This document shows positions 35,331-43,932 of a DNA stretch of 64,000 nt, piece after piece. The notes under the pieces were generated by a model. It ran no database searches, had not been told where the DNA came from, and saw only the letters and a program-made list of their open reading frames with translations. This stretch comes from Bacteroidota bacterium (GTDB lineage Bacteria; Bacteroidota; Bacteroidia; Cytophagales; Cyclobacteriaceae), in NCBI GenBank assembly GCA_023417065.1, contig JAEZGH010000134.1, positions 100,866-164,865 on the forward strand, read 5' to 3'. A program made the translations under genes and the position numbers. Within the stretch, counting starts at the first letter, position 1. Each line of letters starts with the position of its first letter.

Positions 35331-37445
35331 ATGGTATTAAACCAGGAATTCAAGCACGTATCCTACCTTTGGGACGACCGCAAAGCGGAGAAGATGAAAA
35401 ACGAGGTAGATCTCCTGATCTATCGATCCAATATACTTGGGGCTGATTTGAGGATTACGAACTTCGGAGGTGGGAATACCAGCTGCAAGACGCGGGAGGA
35501 AGATCCGCTTACCGGAAAGATGACAGACGTTATGTGGGTGAAGGGGTCCGGTGGCGACATCGGCACACTCACGCGAAAAGGGCTTGCCGGGCTATATCTG
35601 GACAGGCTGCATGCGTTGAAAAGTCGCTATCGCGGGCTGGAGTTTGAGGATGAGATGGTCGGGCTGTTCTATCACTGCATCTACGATCTCGATTCCAAAG
35701 CACCTTCGATAGACACGCCGCTGCATGCATTTCTTCCGTTTACGCATATTGACCACCTGCATCCCGACGCTGTAATTGCCCTTGCCGCTGCACGTGACGG
35801 CGAGCAGATCGTTAAGGATCTTTTTGATGGATCATTGGCGTGGATTCCCTGGCAGCGTCCGGGGTTCGACCTGGGGCTGAAACTTGAGCAGTGTATTCAG
35901 CAGAACCCGGATATATCAGGAATTGTCCTCGGGGGCCATGGCTTATTCACGTGGGGGCCTACTTCCTATGCGTGTTACATGAGCAGCCTCTCGGTGATTG
36001 AACGCGCTTCAGAATTCCTCGCGACCAATTTTGGCAAACAACGCCCCGTGTTTGGCGGCGTAAAAATCAAGGCTGAGCCGGCAGAAACGCGGGCAACGAA
36101 AGCTGCTGCAGTAGCTCCGATCCTCCGTGGGCTTTGTTCCAGTGAGCGCCGGATGATCGGACACTTTACTGACGATGAACGTGTTCTCGAGTTCGTTAAC
36201 AGTAACGATCTCACAAGGCTGGCCCCTATGGGAACCAGCTGCCCCGACCATTTCCTGCGAACCAAGATCAGCCCTCTTGTGCTGGACCTTCCATCGGATG
36301 TATCGCTGGATAATCCGGATGATCTGGCAAAGAAGTTAACCCCCCAGTTTGATACCTATCGACGTCAGTATCAGAAATACTACGACGATCACAAACATCC
36401 GGATAGTCCTGCTGTACGCGATCGCAATCCTGTGGTCATCCTTTGGCCGGGGATTGGGATGTTTACGTTTGCCAAAGACAAACCAACGGCACGGGTATCT
36501 GCTGAGTTTTACATCAACGCGATAAACGTAATGAAAGGGGCAGAGGCGGTCTCTGAATATGTCAGCCTGCCCTTGCAGGAAGCTTTCAATATTGAATATT
36601 GGCAGCTTGAGGAAGATAAGCTTCGCCGCTTGCCGCCTGAGAAGCCACTGACGGGAAGGATTGCCCTCATCACAGGAAGCGCGGGGGGTATCGGAAAAGC
36701 TATCGCTGAGAAATTTATCCGCGAAGGCAGTGTGGTTGTCATCTGCGATAATGACGAAAATCGTCTTCTGGAAGCGGAACGTGAAATGCAGTCATTGTAT
36801 AGGCGTGACCAGTATATCAGTACTATCATTGATGTCACTAAAGCCAATACAATTCACAAGGCAATCCAGAAAATAAACCTTGCGTTCGGCGGCGTGGATA
36901 TCGTTGTGAACAATGCGGGCATTTCTATCTCAAGAGGATTTACTGACCACTCAGAGGAAGAGTGGGATGCTCTTTATGACATATTGGTCAAAGGCCAGTT
37001 CTTGGTTTCCCAGGCCGCTGTCCGGGTGATGAAACTTCAGGGGCTGGGAGGTGATATCATAAATGTTGCCAGCAAAAATGGTTTGGTGTCAGGACCGAAA
37101 AATGCAGGCTATGGCTCTGCCAAGGCGGCCCAGTTGCATATGACCAGGTTGTTGGCAGCCGAGCTTGGTGAACTGAAAATTCGGGTGAATGCCGTCAATC
37201 CGGATGCTATAATCGCCGATTCCAAGATATGGAAAAGTGGATGGGCAAAAGACCGGGCAAGCGCGTATGGCGTATCCGTTGATGAGCTGCCCAGATTCTA
37301 TGCTGATCGTACTCTCCTGAAGGAGATACTTTATCCTTCCGATGTCGCCAATGCGGTGTTTGCATTTGTGGGTGGCCTGCTGAATAAGTCCACCGGCAAC
37401 ATGTTGAATGTGGACGGAGGCTTGCCTGCTGCATTTTCGCGGTAG
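35331..37445 (+). CDS. rhaEW: Bifunctional rhamnulose-1-phosphate aldolase / L-lactaldehyde dehydrogenase
   Basis: A start at ATG 35331 (MVLNQEFKHVSYLWDDRKAE) is preferred; the frame extends upstream without family features. The protein has 704 residues. Residues ~1-420 form a class II aldolase domain (ITNFGGGNTSCKT, WVKGSGGDIGTLTRKG, THIDHLHPDAVIALA with zinc-binding His, GGHGLFTWG). Residues ~440-704 form a short-chain dehydrogenase (LITGSAGGIGKAIAE, NNAGISISRGF and the catalytic YGSAKAAQ). The fused enzyme splits L-rhamnulose 1-phosphate to dihydroxyacetone phosphate and L-lactaldehyde and oxidises the aldehyde to lactate. With the isomerase and kinase at 43933-46862 it completes L-rhamnose catabolism. 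A terminator follows. Confidence 0.94.
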   Translation: MVLNQEFKHVSYLWDDRKAEKMKNEVDLLIYRSNILGADLRITNFGGGNTSCKTREEDPLTGKMTDVMWVKGSGGDIGTLTRKGLAGLYLDRLHALKSRYRGLEFEDEMVGLFYHCIYDLDSKAPSIDTPLHAFLPFTHIDHLHPDAVIALAAARDGEQIVKDLFDGSLAWIPWQRPGFDLGLKLEQCIQQNPDISGIVLGGHGLFTWGPTSYACYMSSLSVIERASEFLATNFGKQRPVFGGVKIKAEPAETRATKAAAVAPILRGLCSSERRMIGHFTDDERVLEFVNSNDLTRLAPMGTSCPDHFLRTKISPLVLDLPSDVSLDNPDDLAKKLTPQFDTYRRQYQKYYDDHKHPDSPAVRDRNPVVILWPGIGMFTFAKDKPTARVSAEFYINAINVMKGAEAVSEYVSLPLQEAFNIEYWQLEEDKLRRLPPEKPLTGRIALITGSAGGIGKAIAEKFIREGSVVVICDNDENRLLEAEREMQSLYRRDQYISTIIDVTKANTIHKAIQKINLAFGGVDIVVNNAGISISRGFTDHSEEEWDALYDILVKGQFLVSQAAVRVMKLQGLGGDIINVASKNGLVSGPKNAGYGSAKAAQLHMTRLLAAELGELKIRVNAVNPDAIIADSKIWKSGWAKDRASAYGVSVDELPRFYADRTLLKEILYPSDVANAVFAFVGGLLNKSTGNMLNVDGGLPAAFSR

Positions 37446-37466
37446 CGATATCTTTGTCTATGGTAG

Positions 37467-37494
37467 AAAAAAAGGAGCCCTGGGCTCCTTTTTT
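37467..37494. terminator. Bidirectional rho-independent terminator
   Basis: A run of A, the stem GGAGCC-CTG-GGCTCC (37474-37488), and a run of six T. It lies between the convergent rhaEW gene (+) and the GntR-type regulator (-) and has U-tracts in both directions, so it can serve both transcripts. Confidence 0.88.
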
Positions 37495-37517
37495 ATTAAT
37501 ACGGTTCGCTGTTCAGG

Positions 37518-38570
37518 CTAGATCGAGTTCCGCATAATAAGCCTGAATGGGTTCTTCACCTTCTCGCGGGAATGATTCTTGATCATATCTGCCATTGTTT
37601 CTCCCATTTTTACAAAGTCAGTACTAAGAACGGTGATTCCACCTGCCAGTATTTCTTTAAATGGTGTGTCATTGTAAGTTATAACACCGATATTCTTTCC
37701 AAGCTTAAGATTTCTGGCTCCTGCCTTTTTGATGATTTCAACCAGGTCAGCTTCTTCAATTACTACATACAGCTCCTGAGGTTTGATTGTGTGATTGCAT
37801 GTGCTATCAATTACTTCGTATTCGAAACCTTCGGCTTCACAGAAATTGATGAAACCGGACCTGATGCCGGAGCAGTAGTAGTTTTCACTTGGGAAGACCA
37901 TGTAAAGTTTCTTGTACTTTCTGATTTTCTCGATGCCCGTATACAGTGCCTGGTGAATGTCGAGTTCAAAATCTTCAAAGACGCATGCATATTCACCGTC
38001 TACGCCGGTGATGTCTTTGTTCAGCATGAGCAGTCGGTCTTTGGGGATTTTATTTATTGCAGCACGCACACTTTCAGTTTCGTCGGTAAGGTGCGGCATG
38101 ATTACGTAGTAGTCGTATTTGCCGAGATTCTCAATAATTATCTTCTCAAGCATTCTGCTGTCGCAATGGTGAATCTGAAGGTCGACAGTAGCGGAGGCAT
38201 CAAGGTGTTTTACAAAGGAGTTATAGATCGTTTTCTTGTGATCACTAAGTTTATTGAAGACAAGAAGAATTCGTTTACCCTCATTTTTAGTGGTGCTTGA
38301 TACGTAGAACCCTTTGCCTCTGACGGCAGTGATGATACCACGACGTCGAAGTATTTTATATGCTTTCTCCACGGTGTCGCGCGACAGATAATACTCTTCA
38401 CTTGTTTCATTAATTGAAGGAATCTTGTCGCCAACCTTTACCAGTCCTATTTCGATGTCGGATACAATAGTATCAACTACCTGTTGGTACTTGGGGATCT
38501 TCGAGTTTTCGTCAATGCTTAAAAATCCTTGGAACATATTATAGGGTGTTTGGGTGTCCTGTACTTTCAT
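37518..38570 (-). CDS. GntR-type regulator fused to a LacI-like sugar-binding domain (probable rhamnose regulator)
   Basis: The frame opens at 38633, but MKVQDTQTPYNMFQ at 38570 (or the ATG at 38537) is a more natural start, giving about 350 residues. A winged helix of GntR type is at ~25-90 (IPKYQQVVDTIVSDIEIGLV, YYLSRDTVEKAYKILRRRG, VRGKGFYV). The rest is a periplasmic-binding-protein-like domain (RILLVFNKLSDHKKTIYNSF, IGVITYNDTPFKEILAGGIT, MGETMADMIKN). It therefore binds a sugar-type effector. It is divergent from the SusC/SusD pair and convergent with rhaEW, which makes L-rhamnose or a rhamnose catabolite the likely effector (inference). Repeated half-sites in the divergent spacer may be its operators. 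Confidence 0.88.
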   Translation of the reverse strand: MKVQDTQTPYNMFQGFLSIDENSKIPKYQQVVDTIVSDIEIGLVKVGDKIPSINETSEEYYLSRDTVEKAYKILRRRGIITAVRGKGFYVSSTTKNEGKRILLVFNKLSDHKKTIYNSFVKHLDASATVDLQIHHCDSRMLEKIIIENLGKYDYYVIMPHLTDETESVRAAINKIPKDRLLMLNKDITGVDGEYACVFEDFELDIHQALYTGIEKIRKYKKLYMVFPSENYYCSGIRSGFINFCEAEGFEYEVIDSTCNHTIKPQELYVVIEEADLVEIIKKAGARNLKLGKNIGVITYNDTPFKEILAGGITVLSTDFVKMGETMADMIKNHSREKVKNPFRLIMRNSI

Positions 38571-38580
38571 GCCATGTAAG

Positions 38581-38679
38581 GCACTGTGCGTAAACGATAT
38601 TATGAAAAAAATCTCAAAGGTCAAAGACAACAATCGGTTGTGTCAACGATGCAGGTCAGTGCAGGATGTGAACGCACTG
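38581..38679. promoter_or_regulatory. Candidate operator half-sites in the GntR/SusC divergent spacer
   Basis: GCACTG occurs at 38581-38586. An inverted pair, CAGTGC (38657-38662) and GCACTG (38674-38679), is spaced by 11 bases, so the centres are 17 bp apart. Three copies of a six-base word in a 163-bp spacer is more than chance would suggest. That they bind the adjacent regulator is inference. Confidence 0.35.
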
Positions 38680-38733
38680 CAGAATAGTCATTTTTATTCC
38701 AGATAACAAAACAACCCAATCTAATTTGACCTT

Positions 38734-41700
38734 ATGAAAAGATTTTTACTCACCTTTTGCTGCATGTGCATGCTACTGGGGTTGCAGGCACAGCAGCGGA
38801 CAGTTACGGGTAGGGTTACTGACGAAACTGACGGGAGTACGTTGCCCGGCGTTTCGATCGTGGTGAAGGGAACTTCACGCGGTACAGTGACTGATAACAG
38901 CGGAGCCTATTCGCTTCCGGTTTCAAACACCGATATACTCGTGTTCACGTTCATTGGTTTCGAGCAGCAGGAAATCACTGTTGGTGAAAGAACAAACATT
39001 GACGTCGTCATGCGTACGTCGGTGAATGAACTCCAGGAAGTTGTCGTGATCGGCTATGGTGAACGGGAGCGAAAGGATCTCACAGGTTCAATCTCAACGG
39101 TGAAGAGCGAGGATATCGCGAGCGTTCCATTTGCATCTCCGCAGTTTGCTTTGCAGGGAAAGTCAACTGGCGTCAGGGTGATTAACACCAGCGGAAACCC
39201 TTCCGATCCTCCGACAATATTCATACGCGGGATTGGTACATGGAATGGAACAGCCCAGCCGTTGTATGTTATCGATGGACAAATCATTTCGCCGCCACAG
39301 GCAGGGAACCAGGATCTTATAGGAAATATCAATCTGTGGGCCAGCATCAATCCGAATGATATCGAGTCTATCTCCGTATTGAAAGACGCATCAGCTACCG
39401 CGATTTATGGGAGCCGCGCTGCCAACGGTGTAATACTGATCACCACCAAACGCGGAAAGAAAGGAAAACCGGTGATCGAAATAAACAGCCAGTACGGCAT
39501 ACAGAACATTCCTACATCAGATGTGCTTTCAACTCCTGAGATGGTGCGCCTGAGTCGCGAGATTTATACCAATAGTGTTGATCCTAACGTAACCTTAGAA
39601 AGGAACTTCTACGGTCGGGATGAAGCCAATGATCTTGCGCGTTCGAATAACTTCACTCCGCAGCTGGACCCTCAGAGCCCTTACTACATTGGTGAGCCAA
39701 CTATGTTTGTAGACTGGCAGGACGCCATACGAAACAAGAACGCCGTAAATCAAAGCCATTCTATCCAGGTGTCCGGCGCCGGAGAATCAGCTAACTATTT
39801 TGTTTCTGTAGGATACACTGAGCAACAAAGTGTTGTTATCGGAAACGACCTTGAACGGTATACACTTGCGCTCAATGTGAACACCGACGTCAACAAGTTT
39901 ATCAAGGCAGGTGTGAATTACAAGTTGAGCTATCAGGAGTCGGGGAACAATTCTCCGATGCGTATGATAGAGGCAGCGTCAGCACCTCCATATCAACCTA
40001 TCTTTGATCCTTCCAATCCGTTTGGTTATGCTCCTACATCTACGTTGTACGACGAAACGGGACAATGGGCACAACGACGCAATTACGGATCGCAGTCGCG
40101 CATAAATGCGTTAGCACTTGCCAACATCAACTATGGCGGATTTGATATTCTGCGAAATATGGGGCAGGGATATATTGAAATTACTCCAATAGAAGGTTTG
40201 CGGGTTCGCGGCGGTTTGTCGATGGACTACGTGTATCAGCAGCGCAGGACCTTCCAGGATATCGCAGATCGCCAGTTCCGTCCCAATCCATCAGATCCTT
40301 ACGCCGGCGATACGCCTTATCCAACGAATTCATTTGGAGATTATCAACTTCGTACCAACAAATTCTTCAACTATCAGATGGACCTGACAGCTACCTATGA
40401 CAAACAATTCGATAAGCATCGTGTTACGTTAATGCTTGGTGGTCAGGACCAGTTCAGAAAGCAATGGAATGAAGACCTCGGAACAAGAGAAGTTACATCA
40501 AGAGATCCTGCACGGTGGAGTGTTCCCAATGGTCAGCCGCAAAATCGTACAGGATTCGCGGGGCGTTCCGAATATTTCTGGTATAGTTACTTCGGACGGT
40601 TCGACTATGTATTTGATAGTAAATATTATCTAAACTTATCGGGAAGAAGGGATGCCAGCAATGGATTCCCGAAAGAGAACCGGTGGGGTTTCTTTCCTTC
40701 TGTGTCTGCCGGGTGGCGGATCAGCAGTGAAAGCTTCATGGACGGTATTCCTTTCCTGAACGACTTGAAGCTTCGCGGAAGCTGGGGGCAGGTTGGTAAT
40801 GATGAAACAGTTGTGGGCAGATTTGCCTATCTGTCGAAAGTGAACAGTGGAAGTGGTTCATATTCTACTGGGTCGGGAGATGGTGATGCCCGCGGAAACT
40901 ACAATACGGCTGTGGTAGTGAGCGATCTTCCTAACCCGGACCTTCGCTGGGAAGTCGTAACATCGACCAACGTTGGATTCGATGCCTTGCTGTTCAACAA
41001 CAGAGTGAACTTCACGGCCGAATACTTCAACAGGGTAACTGATGACATCCTACAGGCAGTAAACATTCCTTTGTCGGTTGGAGCCTCTAACCCTGTGCAA
41101 AATATTGGTTCTGCACGTAACCGTGGCGTTGAATTCGACCTTGGTTACAACGGAAAGATCGGGCCTGTCACCTATAACGTTTCAGGAAATATTTCTTTCC
41201 TTACGAACACCGTGTTGAACCTGTACGACGGACAACCTCTCACCACCGACCGCGGCCGGGTAGAAGAAGGACGTTCCATCGGTCATATCTGGGGCTATAA
41301 ACTTGGCGGAATATTCCAGTCACAGGCGGAAATAGATGCATACTATGCCTCTACGCCGGATGAAACTATTGGCGGCAACGCGGCATACGTTCGGCCTGGT
41401 GACATGTACTTCCTCGATGTTCAAGGTAATCCTACTGACGAGGAGCGCTTCTACAGCAGAACGCCCGATGGCCGAATCAACAGCTTCGATCAGACTGAAA
41501 TCGGTAACTCAATACCCGGCCATACTTATGGCGTTAATATCTCTGCTTCATTCAAAGGGCTGGATTTATCGGTCAACTTCTATGGTGAGGGCGATGTCGA
41601 TCGCGTGAGCACCATTCGTCAACGTCTGGAGGCAATGAATGCGGGTGGGCTGAATTACTCTGCCACTACATTGGGGCGTTGGACACCGGAGAATCCTTCA

Positions 41701-41982
41701 ACGACAATGCCACGCGCCGTGTTCAACGACCCTGCAGGTAACAACCGCTTCTCAAGCAGATGGGTTGAAAAGGCCGGATTCTTCAGACTTAACACATGGC
41801 AGCTGGGCTATTCAATTCCCGCTAACATCCTTGAGAAGACCAAGGGAACCGTTAGCCGTTTCCGCGTCTATGTCGGCGGTCAGAACAACATGCTGATTAC
41901 GCGCTGGTCGGGACTGGATCCTGTTAACGATGACTATCCATTGCCGCGCAGCTGGTTCGTTGGTCTTAACGCATCACTCTAA
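38734..41982 (+). CDS. SusC/RagA-family TonB-linked outer-membrane transporter
   Basis: A 1082-residue protein with signal peptide (LLTFCCMCMLLGLQAQ). A carboxypeptidase-regulatory-like domain is at ~22-95 (TVTGRVTDETDGSTLPGVSI, GTVTDNSGAYSLPV). A plug domain carries the SusC signature (SVLKDASATAIYGSRAANG and VILITTKRGKKGK), and a large 22-strand-type barrel follows. It would import oligosaccharides across the outer membrane with the SusD lipoprotein 8 bp downstream. Its position between the GntR regulator and rhamnose genes points to a rhamnose-containing glycan. No TonB/ExbB genes are nearby, which is normal for such loci. Confidence 0.95.
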   Translation: MKRFLLTFCCMCMLLGLQAQQRTVTGRVTDETDGSTLPGVSIVVKGTSRGTVTDNSGAYSLPVSNTDILVFTFIGFEQQEITVGERTNIDVVMRTSVNELQEVVVIGYGERERKDLTGSISTVKSEDIASVPFASPQFALQGKSTGVRVINTSGNPSDPPTIFIRGIGTWNGTAQPLYVIDGQIISPPQAGNQDLIGNINLWASINPNDIESISVLKDASATAIYGSRAANGVILITTKRGKKGKPVIEINSQYGIQNIPTSDVLSTPEMVRLSREIYTNSVDPNVTLERNFYGRDEANDLARSNNFTPQLDPQSPYYIGEPTMFVDWQDAIRNKNAVNQSHSIQVSGAGESANYFVSVGYTEQQSVVIGNDLERYTLALNVNTDVNKFIKAGVNYKLSYQESGNNSPMRMIEAASAPPYQPIFDPSNPFGYAPTSTLYDETGQWAQRRNYGSQSRINALALANINYGGFDILRNMGQGYIEITPIEGLRVRGGLSMDYVYQQRRTFQDIADRQFRPNPSDPYAGDTPYPTNSFGDYQLRTNKFFNYQMDLTATYDKQFDKHRVTLMLGGQDQFRKQWNEDLGTREVTSRDPARWSVPNGQPQNRTGFAGRSEYFWYSYFGRFDYVFDSKYYLNLSGRRDASNGFPKENRWGFFPSVSAGWRISSESFMDGIPFLNDLKLRGSWGQVGNDETVVGRFAYLSKVNSGSGSYSTGSGDGDARGNYNTAVVVSDLPNPDLRWEVVTSTNVGFDALLFNNRVNFTAEYFNRVTDDILQAVNIPLSVGASNPVQNIGSARNRGVEFDLGYNGKIGPVTYNVSGNISFLTNTVLNLYDGQPLTTDRGRVEEGRSIGHIWGYKLGGIFQSQAEIDAYYASTPDETIGGNAAYVRPGDMYFLDVQGNPTDEERFYSRTPDGRINSFDQTEIGNSIPGHTYGVNISASFKGLDLSVNFYGEGDVDRVSTIRQRLEAMNAGGLNYSATTLGRWTPENPSTTMPRAVFNDPAGNNRFSSRWVEKAGFFRLNTWQLGYSIPANILEKTKGTVSRFRVYVGGQNNMLITRWSGLDPVNDDYPLPRSWFVGLNASL

Positions 41983-41990
41983 TTACTACG

Positions 41991-43547
41991 ATGAAAAAAT
42001 ATTTCGATATGAAATTCATTAAAAATTACTTTGCGACGGTATGTGCTTTACTGTTAGCCGTCTCTTCGTGTGATATCTCGCGCCTGGATACACCCAGTAT
42101 CGCACTTACGGAGTTGGATTACTTCAAAGATCGAAACGACTTTGAACAGGCCCTTTTTCATGGGTATTCGAAAATGACCGACTGGTATTGGTTCCGTTCG
42201 CAGAACTTCATCCATCCAATGCTGTTTCTGCCAGGTGATGATATCACAGAAAGTCAGGCGTTTCAAACATGGGAACAGTTTAATAACCTTAATCCCACAA
42301 ACGACTATGTTACGTACTTCTATACGTCAACCTATCAGATGATCCAGCGTGTGAATGTCGTGGTGGAAAAAGTGGACGTGGCGAATCCGACAGAGTTTCC
42401 CGATCCTTCTTTTCTGCCAATCGTGAAAGGTGAAGCTTTGTTCCTGCGTGCGTTAGCGAACTTCAAACTTTGGAACATGTATGGTACTGCGCCCGTCATT
42501 ACGGAGCGTCTTTCAACGGTGAACATGAATCAGCCTCGGTCAACAGGTACGCAACTTCTTGATCAGGCGATCTCGGATCTGCAGGAAGCCATACCGTTGC
42601 TTCCCACGGTTTGGGATGATGCGAACCGTGGACGGGCTACGAAAAATTCTGCATACGGGCTTCTGCTCAAGTCTCTGGTCTTTCGGGGCGATTACACAGG
42701 CAATGTTGCAGACTACACCGCGGCAATTGACGCATACAATCAGATCACCGCATCGCTGACCGAAGATTATACCGATAACTTTTCAGGATATACCGAAAAC
42801 AACTCCGAGTCGCTTTTCGAATTCCAGGCATCGCGTGCGCCTACACTCGATAACGTATGGTTGCAAAATGACGGACCCTGGCGAGGTGTGGAGGCAATGT
42901 CGGCGTACTGGGGTTTCTATACGATCGTAAGTAATGGTCAGCGCGACAACCTTCGCGGTTCGAACTGGAAGGTTACCCGAAAATTTGCAGGGCTTTATGG
43001 CACAGACCCGCGGGTTGATTTCTTCATGGAAGATAACAGGAACTTTACGAAGTACGGCCACGAGGATTTGGATGTGCAGTCGGGAACCGCGGGATCGCTC
43101 AACAACAACCGAATCCTTCGCTATGCTGAATCCAAGTTGCTTGCGGCGGAAGCGATCCTGCTATCAGGCGGAAACAAAGCGCAGGCGATTGGCCTGATCA
43201 ACGAAGTACGTGCCCGTGCGCGCGGCTGGGCTAACGCAAAAGGGTTGCCCAATCCTCCTGCAGACTATAGCACGGCAGAGAGCAACGCCGATGTTATTAT
43301 GAAATGGATTGAAGATGAGCGTGCAATTGAATTACTTGGTGAGGAGCAAGTCCGCTGGTTCGATCTCAAACGCTGGGATGCACGCGGTTATAAGAATCTA
43401 TCTGGATGGGGCGGCGGAGACGAACATTTCAGTACTGACTTTGAAGGGGCATTCCAATTTGAATATCCCAAGCACTTGCTGCTCCCGATTCCTCAATCTG
43501 AAATAGATCGCAATTCAGCCATTCTGGAAAACAATCCGGGTTACTAG
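41991..43547 (+). CDS. SusD/RagB-family glycan-binding lipoprotein
   Basis: A 518-residue lipoprotein; an alternative start at 42009 (MKFIKNYFATVC) would give a shorter signal. The lipobox is AVSSC. SusD features are ELDYFKDRNDFEQALFHGYS, GEALFLRALANFKLWNMYG, ATKNSAYGLLLKSLVFRGDY, LRYAESKLLAAEAILLSGG, IEDERAIELLGEEQVRWFDL and the closing HLLLPIPQSEIDRNSAILEN. It forms the lid of the SusC transporter and binds the incoming oligosaccharide. Co-transcribed with SusC and closed by a terminator hairpin just downstream. Confidence 0.95.
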   Translation: MKKYFDMKFIKNYFATVCALLLAVSSCDISRLDTPSIALTELDYFKDRNDFEQALFHGYSKMTDWYWFRSQNFIHPMLFLPGDDITESQAFQTWEQFNNLNPTNDYVTYFYTSTYQMIQRVNVVVEKVDVANPTEFPDPSFLPIVKGEALFLRALANFKLWNMYGTAPVITERLSTVNMNQPRSTGTQLLDQAISDLQEAIPLLPTVWDDANRGRATKNSAYGLLLKSLVFRGDYTGNVADYTAAIDAYNQITASLTEDYTDNFSGYTENNSESLFEFQASRAPTLDNVWLQNDGPWRGVEAMSAYWGFYTIVSNGQRDNLRGSNWKVTRKFAGLYGTDPRVDFFMEDNRNFTKYGHEDLDVQSGTAGSLNNNRILRYAESKLLAAEAILLSGGNKAQAIGLINEVRARARGWANAKGLPNPPADYSTAESNADVIMKWIEDERAIELLGEEQVRWFDLKRWDARGYKNLSGWGGGDEHFSTDFEGAFQFEYPKHLLLPIPQSEIDRNSAILENNPGY

Positions 43548-43561
43548 GTTTTATTTGGTTT

Positions 43562-43600
43562 AGGGGAAGAGAACCATTTGGGGCTCTTCCTCTTTTTATT
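43562..43600 (+). terminator. Terminator after SusCD
   Basis: The stem AGGGGAAGAG (43562-43571) pairs with CTCTTCCTCT (43584-43593) with one G-T wobble, and a TTTTATTTT tract follows. It begins 14 bp after the SusD stop codon, where a rho-independent terminator is expected. Confidence 0.75.
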
Positions 43601-43932
43601 TTCTGATTTCTGGTTTCTGGTTTCTGATTGGATCAACAGCACTTTTCCGTCCGTGTGGTGGCCCGGAGGACGATTGTGGTGGACAGACCGGCAACGGGCA
43701 ACCGGAAACATTTTCCGGACTTTGATAAGATATGTCTGCGGGTGCAATGGGAAGCCCCCTAAATCCTATTATGATCTGATACGCATCCTCCGTTCATCCT
43801 CCGTTCATCCTCCGTTCATCCTTCGTTCATCCTTCGTCCTGGTATTTTTCGAGATTTCCTGAAAAAAGGGTTTGATACCCTGATTATCGTGATGAATATT
43901 GTTTCGATCAGGATCAGTCCGATCGTACCGGT
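43601..43932. other. Spacer between SusD and the kinase gene: repeats, no gene
   Basis: It begins with TTCTGATTTC TGGTTTCTGG-type repetition (43601-43630, the complement of the CAGAAATC words seen at 12441). It then holds GC-richer sequence without a convincing frame, and five 11-bp tandem units at 43784-43838. The plus-strand frame at 43578-43862 runs through the repeats and is not credible as a gene. Confidence 0.55.
43784..43838 (+). repeat. Five tandem copies of an 11-bp unit (CATCCTCCGTT)
   Basis: CATCCTCCGTT is repeated three times exactly, then CATCCTTCGTT and CATCCTTCGTC. The unit is head-to-tail without spacers, so this is a minisatellite and not a CRISPR array. It lies between the convergent SusD and kinase genes. 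Copy number is likely to vary between strains. Confidence 0.9.

Noticed and set aside
37572..38300. 242-codon plus-strand ORF
   Set aside because: It is antisense to the GntR-type regulator, has no family features, and the minus-strand frame has clear domain motifs.
43784..43838. Possible CRISPR array
   Set aside because: The 11-bp units are directly adjacent with no spacers, and no cas genes are present.
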